Source of the DNA: BS750m-G62 sp964577175
Lineage (GTDB): Bacteria; Planctomycetota; Phycisphaerae; FEN-1346
Assembly: GCA_964577175.1 (NCBI GenBank)
Contig: CAZNYC010000110.1
Span: 1 to 13,866 of the forward strand
Length of the DNA stretch: 13,866 nucleotides
Reading direction: 5' to 3'
Shown in pieces: positions 6,762 through 13,395 of the stretch (positions are counted from its first letter, which is position 1; each line of letters starts with the position of its first letter). The notes under the pieces were generated by a model. That model searched no databases, was not told the origin of the DNA, and saw only the letters and a program-made list of their open reading frames with translations. The position numbers were made by a program, and so were the translations under genes.

Positions 6762-8968
6762 CACGGCGCGCCCCCCGTCTCCTCCAGCCTCCGCCGGATG
6801 TGGATCGCCGCCGCCACCGACCACGCCTGGGCGATGCAGCCGCCGGGACGGTGCGGCGGGTCGCCGTCGTACACCTCGCTGATCTGGCCGAGCCCCGCCT
6901 CGTCCATCGCGTCCACCAGTCCCTGGAAGATCTGGGCCGCCTCGCCGCGGGCACACTCGCGGCACTCGACGGCGAAGACGGCGTCGACGTACGGCCCGAG
7001 CAGCCACGGCCAGGCGGTGCCCTGGTGGTACGCGGCGTCGCGTTCGTCCGGGCCGCCGCGGTACGTCCCCTTATACGAGGGGTCGGCCGGGTCGAGCGTC
7101 CGGAGGCCGCGCGGCGTCAGCAGCCGCTCGCGCACGGTACGGACGACGGCCTTGGCCCGCTCGCCCCGCAGCGGCGCGTGCGGCAGGCCGACGGCGAAGA
7201 CCTGGTTCGGCCGGATCGCCGCATCGGGCGTGCCATCGGGCCCGATGCAATCGACCAGGCACCCGGCGTCCTCGTTCCAGAAGAGGGCCTCGAAGGCGTC
7301 GCGGGCAGAGGCGCGAAGGCCGCACGCCTCCGGCGGCTCGAGCCCGAGGGTCTCGGCCATCTCCTCCACGAGGGCGAGGCCCGAGAGCCAAAGGGCCTGG
7401 ATCTCGACCGCCTTCCCGTGCCGCGGCGTGACGGGGCGGCCGTCGGAGGTCCGGGCGTCCATCCAGGTGAGTTGGGTGTTCGCGTCGCCGGCGAGGATGA
7501 GGCCGTCCGAGTCGGCATGGATGCCGAACCGCGTGCCCTCGGCGTAACGGCGGACGATGGCGCAGGCGACGGGCCAGAGGGTTTCGCGGGCGTGGTCGGC
7601 CCAGTTCGGGTCGTAGTCCACCTCCTGCTCACCGCACCACTGGACGTACGCCGCGAAGGCCTGGAGGTACCACAGGCTGGCGTCGACGGTGTTGTACTCG
7701 GCCCGGCCGGATTCCTCCGCGAAGCGGTTGGGCACCAGGCCGTCTTCGGCGGCCGATGCGAACGCCTCCAGGACCATGGCGGCCTCGGCGGGCCGGTCGG
7801 CCTCGACCGCCAGGCCCGGCAGGGCGATCATGGCGTCGCGGCCCCAGTCGGCGAACCACGGGTAGCCGGCGATGACCGTCCGCAGGTCCTTGTCGCCGGT
7901 GCGGCGGCGGACGATGAAGGCTCGCGATGCGCTTTCGAACACGGCGGGACGGATGGAGATATCCCGCCGCTCCCGCGGCGGGCTCGACGGCGGCAGGCTC
8001 GGAACCGCGTCACGCGATACGCCGGCCGGCGGGTCGAAGGCGCAGAAGAGGCGACAGCCGCCCGGCCCGCGGCCGCGGACGGTCCACCGGCCGGGGGCGA
8101 GGAGGTCCTGCGTGAAGTCGAACCCGCGCTCCCGCTCGACGCGCACCAGGACACCCTCGTACCACGTGGGCTCGCCGCCGACGTCGGCCGACACGACCCC
8201 CATGCTGTCATGCTGAGGGAGCCGAGCGACCGAAGCATCTCGCCGTGGTCGTTGCTGTTTCGCCGTGTCGGCACGGCGAGATTCTTCGTCGCGGCTTCGC
8301 CGCTCCTCAGAATGACAACATGGAGCAACATCCGCCCAGATGAACACGCCCGGCAGGTTCTCGGTCAGGACCCGCCAGCCGGGACCGTCCTGGAGCGGTT
8401 CGACGCGGAAGCGGTCGTGTTGGTGGCCCAAATGGTGCATCGACCGCAGGGCGAGCATCGGGGCCAGGTCGAGCGTCCACTCGCCGTCGGCCTCGACCTC
8501 GTAGGTGATACATACGCCGCCGCCGACCGGCAGCAGGCGGACCGCGCGGGTGACCGTCGCGCCGGAGGTCTGGGAAACGAACGCCACGCTTCCTGGGCGG
8601 CGGGTGCGGAGACCCGCCGCGCTTCCCCTCTCGCCCCCTTCTTCGCACGGTGGATCGGGGGAGCCACCGCGCGGGACATAGATGAAGTCGCTCGCCGCGG
8701 CCGAGCCGTCGGGATGGAAACCGTCGTCGTACTCGGTGGTGGAGAGCCAGGCCTCGCCGTCGGGCGTCACGAGGCGCTCGTCGACGTGCGAGAGGATGAC
8801 GTGCCGCGCAAGCGGCGGCCGCAGCGCCGGCACCCACAGGCCGTGATACCTGCGCGTCGGGCAGAGGAGAACCGTGGAGGAGGCGTAGCCGCCGGCACCG
8901 TCGGCGAGGAGCCACTCGGTGGCCAAGGCGCGGCCTGAGTCCTGCAGGTCGTCGGCGTGGCGGTGCAT
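6761..8968 (-). CDS. Glycogen debranching enzyme (amylo-alpha-1,6-glucosidase, GH133-type) with three repeat-derived inserts
   Basis: A 735-residue enzyme expected to remove alpha-1,6 branch stubs from glycogen in the cytoplasm. The N-terminal GDE_N-like domain begins LATEWLLADGAGGYASSTV and TRRYHGLWVPAL. The C-terminal (alpha/alpha)6 domain shows GYPWFADWGRDAM (368-380), QLTWMDAR (499-506), VTPRHGKAVEIQALW (513-527), AYHQGTAWPWLLGPY (646-660) and ISEVYDGD plus HRPGGCIAQAWSVA (696-719). Three inserts, all in frame and all in the N-terminal half, come from different repeat families: B at about 100-126, C at about 217-256 and A at about 327-341. ATG 8968 is chosen for GGAG 6 nt upstream; a TTG at 8998 also keeps the frame. 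The stop overlaps the next start (TGATG). GH15 lies upstream with repeat A4 between. Whether the inserts leave activity intact cannot be seen; the conserved motifs are whole. Confidence 0.92.
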   Translation of the reverse strand: MHRHADDLQDSGRALATEWLLADGAGGYASSTVLLCPTRRYHGLWVPALRPPLARHVILSHVDERLVTPDGEAWLSTTEYDDGFHPDGSAAASDFIYVPRGGSPDPPCEEGGERGSAAGLRTRRPGSVAFVSQTSGATVTRAVRLLPVGGGVCITYEVEADGEWTLDLAPMLALRSMHHLGHQHDRFRVEPLQDGPGWRVLTENLPGVFIWADVAPCCHSEERRSRDEESRRADTAKQQRPRRDASVARLPQHDSMGVVSADVGGEPTWYEGVLVRVERERGFDFTQDLLAPGRWTVRGRGPGGCRLFCAFDPPAGVSRDAVPSLPPSSPPRERRDISIRPAVFESASRAFIVRRRTGDKDLRTVIAGYPWFADWGRDAMIALPGLAVEADRPAEAAMVLEAFASAAEDGLVPNRFAEESGRAEYNTVDASLWYLQAFAAYVQWCGEQEVDYDPNWADHARETLWPVACAIVRRYAEGTRFGIHADSDGLILAGDANTQLTWMDARTSDGRPVTPRHGKAVEIQALWLSGLALVEEMAETLGLEPPEACGLRASARDAFEALFWNEDAGCLVDCIGPDGTPDAAIRPNQVFAVGLPHAPLRGERAKAVVRTVRERLLTPRGLRTLDPADPSYKGTYRGGPDERDAAYHQGTAWPWLLGPYVDAVFAVECRECARGEAAQIFQGLVDAMDEAGLGQISEVYDGDPPHRPGGCIAQAWSVAAAIHIRRRLEETGGAP
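7944..7987. repeat. Family A half-copy inside the debranching-enzyme gene (A5)
   Basis: Only the right half of family A is present: a GGATGGAGAT remnant of the central stem, the full arm CCCGCCGC-TCCC-GCGGCGGG and GCTCGA of the outer stem. It is read in frame on the minus strand as SSPPRERRDISI, between the N-terminal domain and the catalytic domain. Confidence 0.8.
8206..8317. repeat. Family C palindromic repeat inside the debranching-enzyme gene (C2)
   Basis: A 112-nt element with TGTCATGCTGAG / CTCAGAATGACA ends, an 11-bp inner stem (ATCTCGCCGTG / CACGGCGAGAT) and a side arm GCGGC-TTC-GCCGC. It is translated on the minus strand as CHSEERRSRDEESRR ... ARLPQHD, a charged stretch foreign to the enzyme family, with the normal frame on both sides. 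Confidence 0.88.
8597..8674. repeat. Family B inverted pair inside the debranching-enzyme gene (B4)
   Basis: Hairpin 8597-8620 (GCGGCGGGT / ACCCGCCGC) and a weaker hairpin around 8645-8672 (GGTGG / CCACC) form the usual B pair. It is translated in frame on the minus strand as RGGSPDPP ... AAGLRTRRP, the same frame and orientation as in the HExxH gene (3551-3630). Confidence 0.82.
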
Positions 8969-8974
8969 GGGGTG

Positions 8975-8978
8975 CTCC
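8975..8978 (-). promoter_or_regulatory. Shine-Dalgarno for the debranching enzyme
   Basis: GGAG on the minus strand lies 6 nt before ATG 8968, which decides this start over the in-frame TTG at 8998. Between here and repeat A4 there is also a 9-nt direct repeat, GCGGCCGGC, twice at 8988-9008. I see no strong promoter in this gap. Confidence 0.55.
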
Positions 8979-9076
8979 GAACGGCGAGCGGCCGGCAAGG
9001 CGGCCGGCTGAATGCGACGATACGCTCGGGCGTCGAGGGAAGCAAGGATAAGGTAGGGCGAACATCGCGCGCCGTT

Positions 9077-9183
9077 GTTCGAGCCGGCGGCGGAAGCCGC
9101 CGGTCATCCCCATCCGCCATGGCAGGTGCCGCGCCGGAAGCGGATGACCCGCCGCTCCCGCGGCGGGCACGAACGGCTCGAAC
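9077..9183. repeat. Family A cruciform repeat, copy A4
   Basis: GTTCGAGC, left arm CGGCGGC-GGAA-GCCGCCG, GTCATCCCCATC, a central CCATGGCAGGTGCC region, GGATGAC, right arm CCGCCGC-TCCC-GCGGCGG and GCACGAAC (one mismatch in the outer stem). An extra GGCTCGAAC follows at 9175-9183, duplicating the terminal motif. It ends 3 nt from the TAG stop of the GH15 gene, the same spacing as A3 to its gene. Confidence 0.85.
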
Positions 9184-9186
9184 GAC

Positions 9187-11571
9187 CTACCCGCCGGCCT
9201 CCCCGTTGCCGTCGCCGTCGGTTTTGGCGGAGACGGGCTGCTCGACGGGCGTGGCCGTCACGCGAATCGCCCCGAGCGGGCAGGAGCCGACGCACTCGCC
9301 GCACAGGCCGCAGCCCCCGAGCCGGTCGCGGCTGATGAAGGACTTGTCGTTGCACATCTCGAAGACGCCGCCCGGGCACCGGGCCAGGCACATACCGCAG
9401 CCCACGCACTCGCGGACGCTGACCGAGAGGGTCACGTCCTGACCGTCTCGTCGGAACGCGGCGGCGGTGACGAGGTCGGGCGTCTGTTCGTCGGTCTCGA
9501 AGACCTCGTGGGCCTGCTGCCAGGAGTGGCTCCGCACCTGGTGCCGGCCGAAACGGTCCATCCGGAAGACGCTCCGCCCGCACGTGGGGCAGCGGTGCAG
9601 GTCCTCCAGTTTCTGGAGGTATTTCAGGATCGTCAGCGCCAGCGTGCCGTGACTCCACGTCAGCGGGCTGACCGACAGGGGCCGGCCCGTGTCGGGGTCC
9701 ACCTGTTCGGCCAGGACGCCGGAGGGCAAGGCGTGGCCGGCGGCCCATTCGAAGATGGGCAGGGCCTTCTTGAGGTCGTCGACCGTTTCGCCGCGGGCGA
9801 TGTAGTAGTCCGCCAGCCAGATGGTGCAGACGAACCAGGGGTTGCCCGGCACGCCGCGGCGTTCGGAGGCGGGGGAGTAATAGGTGTCGCCGGTGTACCG
9901 GGCCAGGCCGCCCACGGGGGTGCGGACCCAGAGGTCCTGCTCGATGGCCCGCATGGTCTTCTCGACGCGCTCGTCGTCGGCCTCGAAGGCGTGAAACTTG
10001 AAGAGGGCGAAGAGGCTGGCGTCGAGGGTGGCGTCGACGACGACCCCGCCGTCCTCGCGCGGCACGAGACGGCGGATGAAGCGGCCGTGCTCCTCGCTCC
10101 AGAGGTGCTCGGCCATGGCGGCGCGGACCTCGGCGGCGGCCCGGTCGTACCGGTCGGCCTGTTCGGCGTTGCCGAAGACGCGGGCGAAGTTCCTCGCCGC
10201 CGTCAGGCCCCCGTACACCGTGGCGCACGTGTAGGTGTGGACGCCGTACCGCTCCTCCCACAGGTCGTAGGAGGGGCGCGGGAGACCGGTCTCGGGGTCG
10301 CGGAAGTCGACCATGAAGTCCGCCGCCTTCAGGATGAGCGAGTGGTACAGCGGCCGGACGTATTCGACATCGCGGTACAGGTAGAAGTGCCGCCACAGGG
10401 CCCACAGGACGAGGGCGGTCTGGTCCTCCTGGATCGGCAGCCGCTCCTTGCCGTCCACCACCCACGGGTGCCACGACGACGCCGGCGTGCCGTCCGGGTT
10501 GTACTTGTGCAGGAGGTACCCGTCGTCGGTGAGCAGGCGGTCGCACTGGGTGTAAAAGCGGCGGGTAATGTCCGGGTAGCCGGCCAGGTCGAGGGCATGG
10601 CAGACGAGGGCGGCGTCCCGCGGCCACATGTAGGAATAGGTGTCGCGGGAGAACTGGAGGACGGCCGAGTCGTTGGCGGCGATGACGGCGCCGCGGTTGT
10701 CGATCTGCGTCCGGACGAGCAGCAGGCTCCGCTTGTACAGGTCCTGGAGCCGCGGCGGCAGGTTGCCGAAGTTGTACGCCGGCCCGTTGACCCAGGCCCG
10801 CCAGAAGCCGATGGTCCGCTGGAGCATCGCCTCCGGCGTGCGGGCCTTCAGAACCGCGTGCACCTCGCGCAGTTCCGCCAGCGACTGGGCCACCACGAGG
10901 TAGTAGTACAGGACGGTCGAGGCGCCGGCGTCCAGCGTGACCGAGGCGCCGACGGTGGAGTCGACGGCCCCCTGGCTGATGGGGTTGCCGGAGAGGCGGC
11001 CGTCTTCGGCGTCGCGCCAGGTGCCTTCGGCCCCGCGGAAGCCGCACGTGCCGGTGGCGAACTGGTCCAGGCCGTGACGGGGCGCGCCGTCTTCGCCGTC
11101 GCGGCAGAAGCCGGCCAGGACGTACCGGGCCCCGCGGTAATGGACGACGGCCTCCAGGCGGGGGTCATAGTAGGCGGTGTCGCCCACCTTGCTGCCGTAA
11201 AGCGAGAGGTCCTGCTGGAGAAAGAGGCGGATCTCGCGGCGTTCGGGGCCGGTGTTCGTGACCTCGATCTTCCGCAGGTACACGTTACGGTGGAAGTCGA
11301 CCACGTCGTTGCACGCGAGGCGGACGCCGAGGCCGGCGTGCTCGAGGCGGACGTCGGTGGCAAGGGTATCGGCCAGGTACAGGAGGGAGCGGGACCAGCC
11401 GTCGTCGCTCGTCCAGACGAGGCGGTCACCCGCCCAGACGCCGAAGCGGCAGGGCCCCCATCCCGCGTGGTTCTCCTGCCCCACGTACGGGAAATACAGG
11501 TCGCGGATCTGGTAGTCGGCGTCGAAGGCAATCAAGAGATTGCCGTTGCCGACGGGGATATCGCGCGGCAC
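9187..11571 (-). CDS. GH15 glucoamylase-like enzyme fused to a zinc-finger-like motif and a 2x[4Fe-4S] ferredoxin domain
   Basis: A 794-residue protein. The N-terminus PRDIPVGNGNLLIAFD ... RDLYFPYVGQENH is the beta-sandwich typical of bacterial GH15. The (alpha/alpha)6 catalytic domain shows SYMWPRDAA (313-321), DLWEERYGVHTYT with candidate acid E439/E440, and LAEQVDPDTG ... PLTWSHG with candidate base E622. GH15 enzymes release glucose from alpha-glucan ends. After it come a C-x2-C-x12-H-x4-H motif (CPTCG at 661, His 677 and 682) and two CxxCxxCxxxCP motifs (Cys 722, 725, 728, 732; 754, 757, 760, 764), which should bind two [4Fe-4S] clusters. No signal peptide, so it is cytoplasmic. GTG 11571 is chosen: GGAGAAGG lies just upstream and the N-terminus then matches the family. 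ATGs at 11598 and 11616 also keep the frame, but 11616 overlaps the -10 box. It heads the run toward the debranching enzyme. Confidence 0.9.
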   Translation of the reverse strand: MPRDIPVGNGNLLIAFDADYQIRDLYFPYVGQENHAGWGPCRFGVWAGDRLVWTSDDGWSRSLLYLADTLATDVRLEHAGLGVRLACNDVVDFHRNVYLRKIEVTNTGPERREIRLFLQQDLSLYGSKVGDTAYYDPRLEAVVHYRGARYVLAGFCRDGEDGAPRHGLDQFATGTCGFRGAEGTWRDAEDGRLSGNPISQGAVDSTVGASVTLDAGASTVLYYYLVVAQSLAELREVHAVLKARTPEAMLQRTIGFWRAWVNGPAYNFGNLPPRLQDLYKRSLLLVRTQIDNRGAVIAANDSAVLQFSRDTYSYMWPRDAALVCHALDLAGYPDITRRFYTQCDRLLTDDGYLLHKYNPDGTPASSWHPWVVDGKERLPIQEDQTALVLWALWRHFYLYRDVEYVRPLYHSLILKAADFMVDFRDPETGLPRPSYDLWEERYGVHTYTCATVYGGLTAARNFARVFGNAEQADRYDRAAAEVRAAMAEHLWSEEHGRFIRRLVPREDGGVVVDATLDASLFALFKFHAFEADDERVEKTMRAIEQDLWVRTPVGGLARYTGDTYYSPASERRGVPGNPWFVCTIWLADYYIARGETVDDLKKALPIFEWAAGHALPSGVLAEQVDPDTGRPLSVSPLTWSHGTLALTILKYLQKLEDLHRCPTCGRSVFRMDRFGRHQVRSHSWQQAHEVFETDEQTPDLVTAAAFRRDGQDVTLSVSVRECVGCGMCLARCPGGVFEMCNDKSFISRDRLGGCGLCGECVGSCPLGAIRVTATPVEQPVSAKTDGDGNGEAGG

Positions 11572-11575
11572 GTCA

Positions 11576-11583
11576 CCTTCTCC
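11576..11583 (-). promoter_or_regulatory. Shine-Dalgarno for the GH15-ferredoxin gene
   Basis: GGAGAAGG on the minus strand places the GGAG core 8 nt before GTG 11571. With the promoter at 11615-11642 this gives a leader of roughly 35-40 nt, which supports the GTG start. Confidence 0.6.
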
Positions 11584-11614
11584 ATCGCCCCCGCTCATGC
11601 ATGGGAGGCATCGC

Positions 11615-11642
11615 ATTATAGGCGACGCCGTTGCGGCGTCAA
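11615..11642 (-). promoter_or_regulatory. Sigma70-type promoter with operator-like inverted repeat
   Basis: On the minus strand TTGACG (11642-11637), a 16-nt spacer and a perfect TATAAT (11620-11615) lie upstream of the GH15-ferredoxin gene. A perfect inverted repeat, GACGCCG-CAA-CGGCGTC (11640-11624), covers most of the -35 box and the spacer, an ideal place for a repressor. In such GC-rich sequence a full TATAAT stands out. The regulator is unknown. Confidence 0.7.
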
Positions 11643-11835
11643 CCTCAGGGGGCGCCCGGCGGCCGCCACCCGTCTTCTTCGGCGGATAAGGGGGGTGGGC
11701 TGAAGCCTTTTGCGACCCTGCGGCCGCCTCGCTCGACCTCGGGCCGACGAGGGGTGATTCGGATAGGCTCTAAGCCGCGAGGCGCAGCCGAGCGGGTTAG
11801 AGCGGTTTAACCCTACAACGCCAAGTCGGCCATTT

Positions 11836-11912
11836 GCGCGGCGGGTCTCCGCACCCACCGCGCTGCATGCAGCCCACGTTTGGCGCGCGGCGGGCGCGGA
11901 GACCCGCCGCGC
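11836..11912. repeat. Family B inverted pair (B5)
   Basis: Hairpin 11836-11863 (GCGCGGCGGGT, loop CTCCGC, ACCCACCGCGC; one C-A mismatch, a G-U wobble on the minus-strand RNA) and hairpin 11885-11912 (GCGCGGCGGGC / GACCCGCCGCGC) stand in inverted orientation, 21 nt apart. The layout matches 3551-3630 and 8597-8674, but here it is intergenic. Confidence 0.82.
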
Positions 11913-11955
11913 TGCCATCGGGACTGAAAATGCCACAGCCCCCGCCCGTGTTTGC

Positions 11956-11973
11956 CGGCCCGCTTGCGGGCCG
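11956..11973 (-). terminator. Possible transcript-end hairpin downstream of GH57
   Basis: CGGCCCGC and GCGGGCCG pair as an 8-bp stem around a 2-nt apparent loop, about 95 nt after the GH57 stop. No T-tract follows directly, so an intrinsic terminator is only a weak possibility. Confidence 0.3.
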
Positions 11974-12068
11974 CGCGCCGTGGCTCGCGGCTCGTGGCTC
12001 CCCGGCCGGCAGAGGTGGCAGGCACCTGCGGCAAAGCGGCGGCAGGCCGCCCCAGCCCAAAGCCCGCC

Positions 12069-13241
12069 TCACCCCCTGAGGCGCGAGCGGAGGTTGTCCA
12101 GGACGTTCATGAAGTTGATGTAGGAATCGTACGGGGACTCGTACGGATTGAAGTACTTGTGCACGTCGCCGTCGGCGAACCACTTGGTGCACATGTAATA
12201 GAAGTGGTCGGAGGTCTGGAGCCGGCGCCAGTCGTGCAGCACCTGCGGGTCGCCGCTCGCCTTGACGGGCTCGGCCAGCCGGTACAGTTCGTGCAGGGCG
12301 TTGGACTGCATGGCGTTGCCGAGCCAGGCGGAGAGGTCGCGTTCCATGTCGGCCCAGGAGACCATGTGGGGCACGTCGAGTTCGCCCTCCGGCTCGTAGG
12401 TGTCGATGGCCTGGGAGAGGGTCTTGAAGTCGTTCTTCCCACCCTTCATCATCTTCTCGGGCAGATGGTACATAAAGTCGAAGATGCCCGTCTCGGCCCA
12501 CTGGTGCTCGCCGAACGTCTCGTAGTCCATGAACAGGTTCACGACGTACCCGTTGCCGTTGACCTGGTCGACCCACTCGGCGAAGGTCTCGGCCTTCAGG
12601 GGCCAGCCGGGCCAGGCGCGGTCGGAGAACCGGAACGCGATGTCGTCGGAGAGGCGGTAGTTCTTGACGAGCAGGCGGAGCCGGTCGCACCCCGCCGGAC
12701 GGTACACGAACGTGGGCGAGCGGGACGCGAGGATATCGTCGGCCCCCTCGGCCACGATGCCGTCGTACCCCATATCCTGGACGAAATGCGCGAGGTCGTT
12801 GTTGTAGATGAGTTCGGTGTTGCGAAAGATGCGCGGCGCCACGCCGAACGTCTCGCGCATCTTGGCCGAGTGGGCCAGCACCTGCTCGCGGAACTCCTCC
12901 CGGTCGTACAGGAACGCCAGGCTGTGGTAGTGGGTCTCGGCCAGCAGTTCCACGCGCCCCGTATCGACGAGGGCCCGGAACGAGTCGACCACCTCCGGCG
13001 CCCACCGCTCGAACTGCTCCAGGGCCACGCCCGTGATGGAGTACGAGACCGCGAACTCGGGGTGCTTCCGCACCAGGTCGAGCATCAGCCGGTTCGTGGG
13101 CAGGTAACACCGCCGGGCCACCTTCCGGCAGACCTCGGCGTTGGCGTACTCGTCGAAGTAGTTCGGGTCCGAATCGAACACGCTGTACCGCCGGAGGCGG
13201 AACGGTTGGTGGACCTGGAAATAGAAGCAAACACTCGCCAT
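12069..13241 (-). CDS. GH57 alpha-amylase-like glycoside hydrolase
   Basis: A 390-residue single-domain GH57 enzyme, a retaining alpha-glucan hydrolase or transferase family. Conserved regions appear in order: FQVHQPFRL (His 11), AETHYHSLAFL (101-111), FRNTELIYNND with candidate nucleophile E143, and LFMDYETFGEHQWAE with candidate acid D239. No signal peptide, so it is cytoplasmic and likely acts on glycogen or maltodextrin. ATG 13241 begins MASVCFYFQVHQP, the expected GH57 N-terminus; the Shine-Dalgarno sequence is weak (GGA about 9 nt upstream, within or next to the tandem repeat). It lies upstream of GH15 and GH133 on the same strand, but the promoter before GH15 suggests at least partly separate expression. 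Length is near that of short bacterial GH57 amylases. Exact specificity cannot be told from sequence. Confidence 0.93.
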   Translation of the reverse strand: MASVCFYFQVHQPFRLRRYSVFDSDPNYFDEYANAEVCRKVARRCYLPTNRLMLDLVRKHPEFAVSYSITGVALEQFERWAPEVVDSFRALVDTGRVELLAETHYHSLAFLYDREEFREQVLAHSAKMRETFGVAPRIFRNTELIYNNDLAHFVQDMGYDGIVAEGADDILASRSPTFVYRPAGCDRLRLLVKNYRLSDDIAFRFSDRAWPGWPLKAETFAEWVDQVNGNGYVVNLFMDYETFGEHQWAETGIFDFMYHLPEKMMKGGKNDFKTLSQAIDTYEPEGELDVPHMVSWADMERDLSAWLGNAMQSNALHELYRLAEPVKASGDPQVLHDWRRLQTSDHFYYMCTKWFADGDVHKYFNPYESPYDSYINFMNVLDNLRSRLRG

Positions 13242-13248
13242 AGAACGG

Positions 13249-13360
13249 AGTCCAAAGTCCCGAGTCCAACGTCCAAGGTCAACGGCAGACGGCAGTCCAA
13301 AGTCCCGCGTCCAAGGTCAGCGGCAGACGGCAGTCCGACGTCCCGCGTCCAGAGTCAAAG
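13249..13360. repeat. Imperfect tandem repeat (AGTCCAAAGTCC type)
   Basis: There are three units: 13249-13293 (45 nt), 13294-13331 (38 nt) and 13332-13360 (partial). Each begins AGTCC(A/G)A(A/C)GTCCCG and the first two end GGCAGACGGC. Within units a shorter GTCCAA motif recurs. It fills the gap between the four-helix-bundle gene and GH57 and reaches within 8 nt of the GH57 start codon. Confidence 0.85.
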
Positions 13361-13395
13361 CCGCAACAGCACAACGGCACCAAAGCCACGGCCGC

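Larger units (their letters stand above)
11643..12068. other. Intergenic region between GH57 and GH15 genes
   Basis: I see no convincing gene here. It holds the B5 repeat pair (11836-11912), an 8-bp hairpin at 11956-11973, and three 7-nt units of the GTGGCTC type at 11980-12000. The stretch 11643-11835 has no recognised feature. Open frames across it are short and composed of repeat sequence. Confidence 0.6.

Noticed and set aside
8201..8322. CATG on both sides of repeat C2 as a target-site duplication
   Set aside because: The two CATG copies are offset differently from the element ends and are 118 nt apart, which would not restore the frame on excision; no clear duplication was found for C1.
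11572..11616. GH15 start at ATG 11616 or 11598
   Set aside because: ATG 11616 overlaps the -10 box, and 11598 would have a leader of only about 10 nt without a Shine-Dalgarno sequence; GTG 11571 has GGAGAAGG and the family-typical N-terminus.
1219..11912. Family B hairpins as intrinsic terminators
   Set aside because: None is followed by a T-tract on either strand, and two pairs lie inside translated genes.
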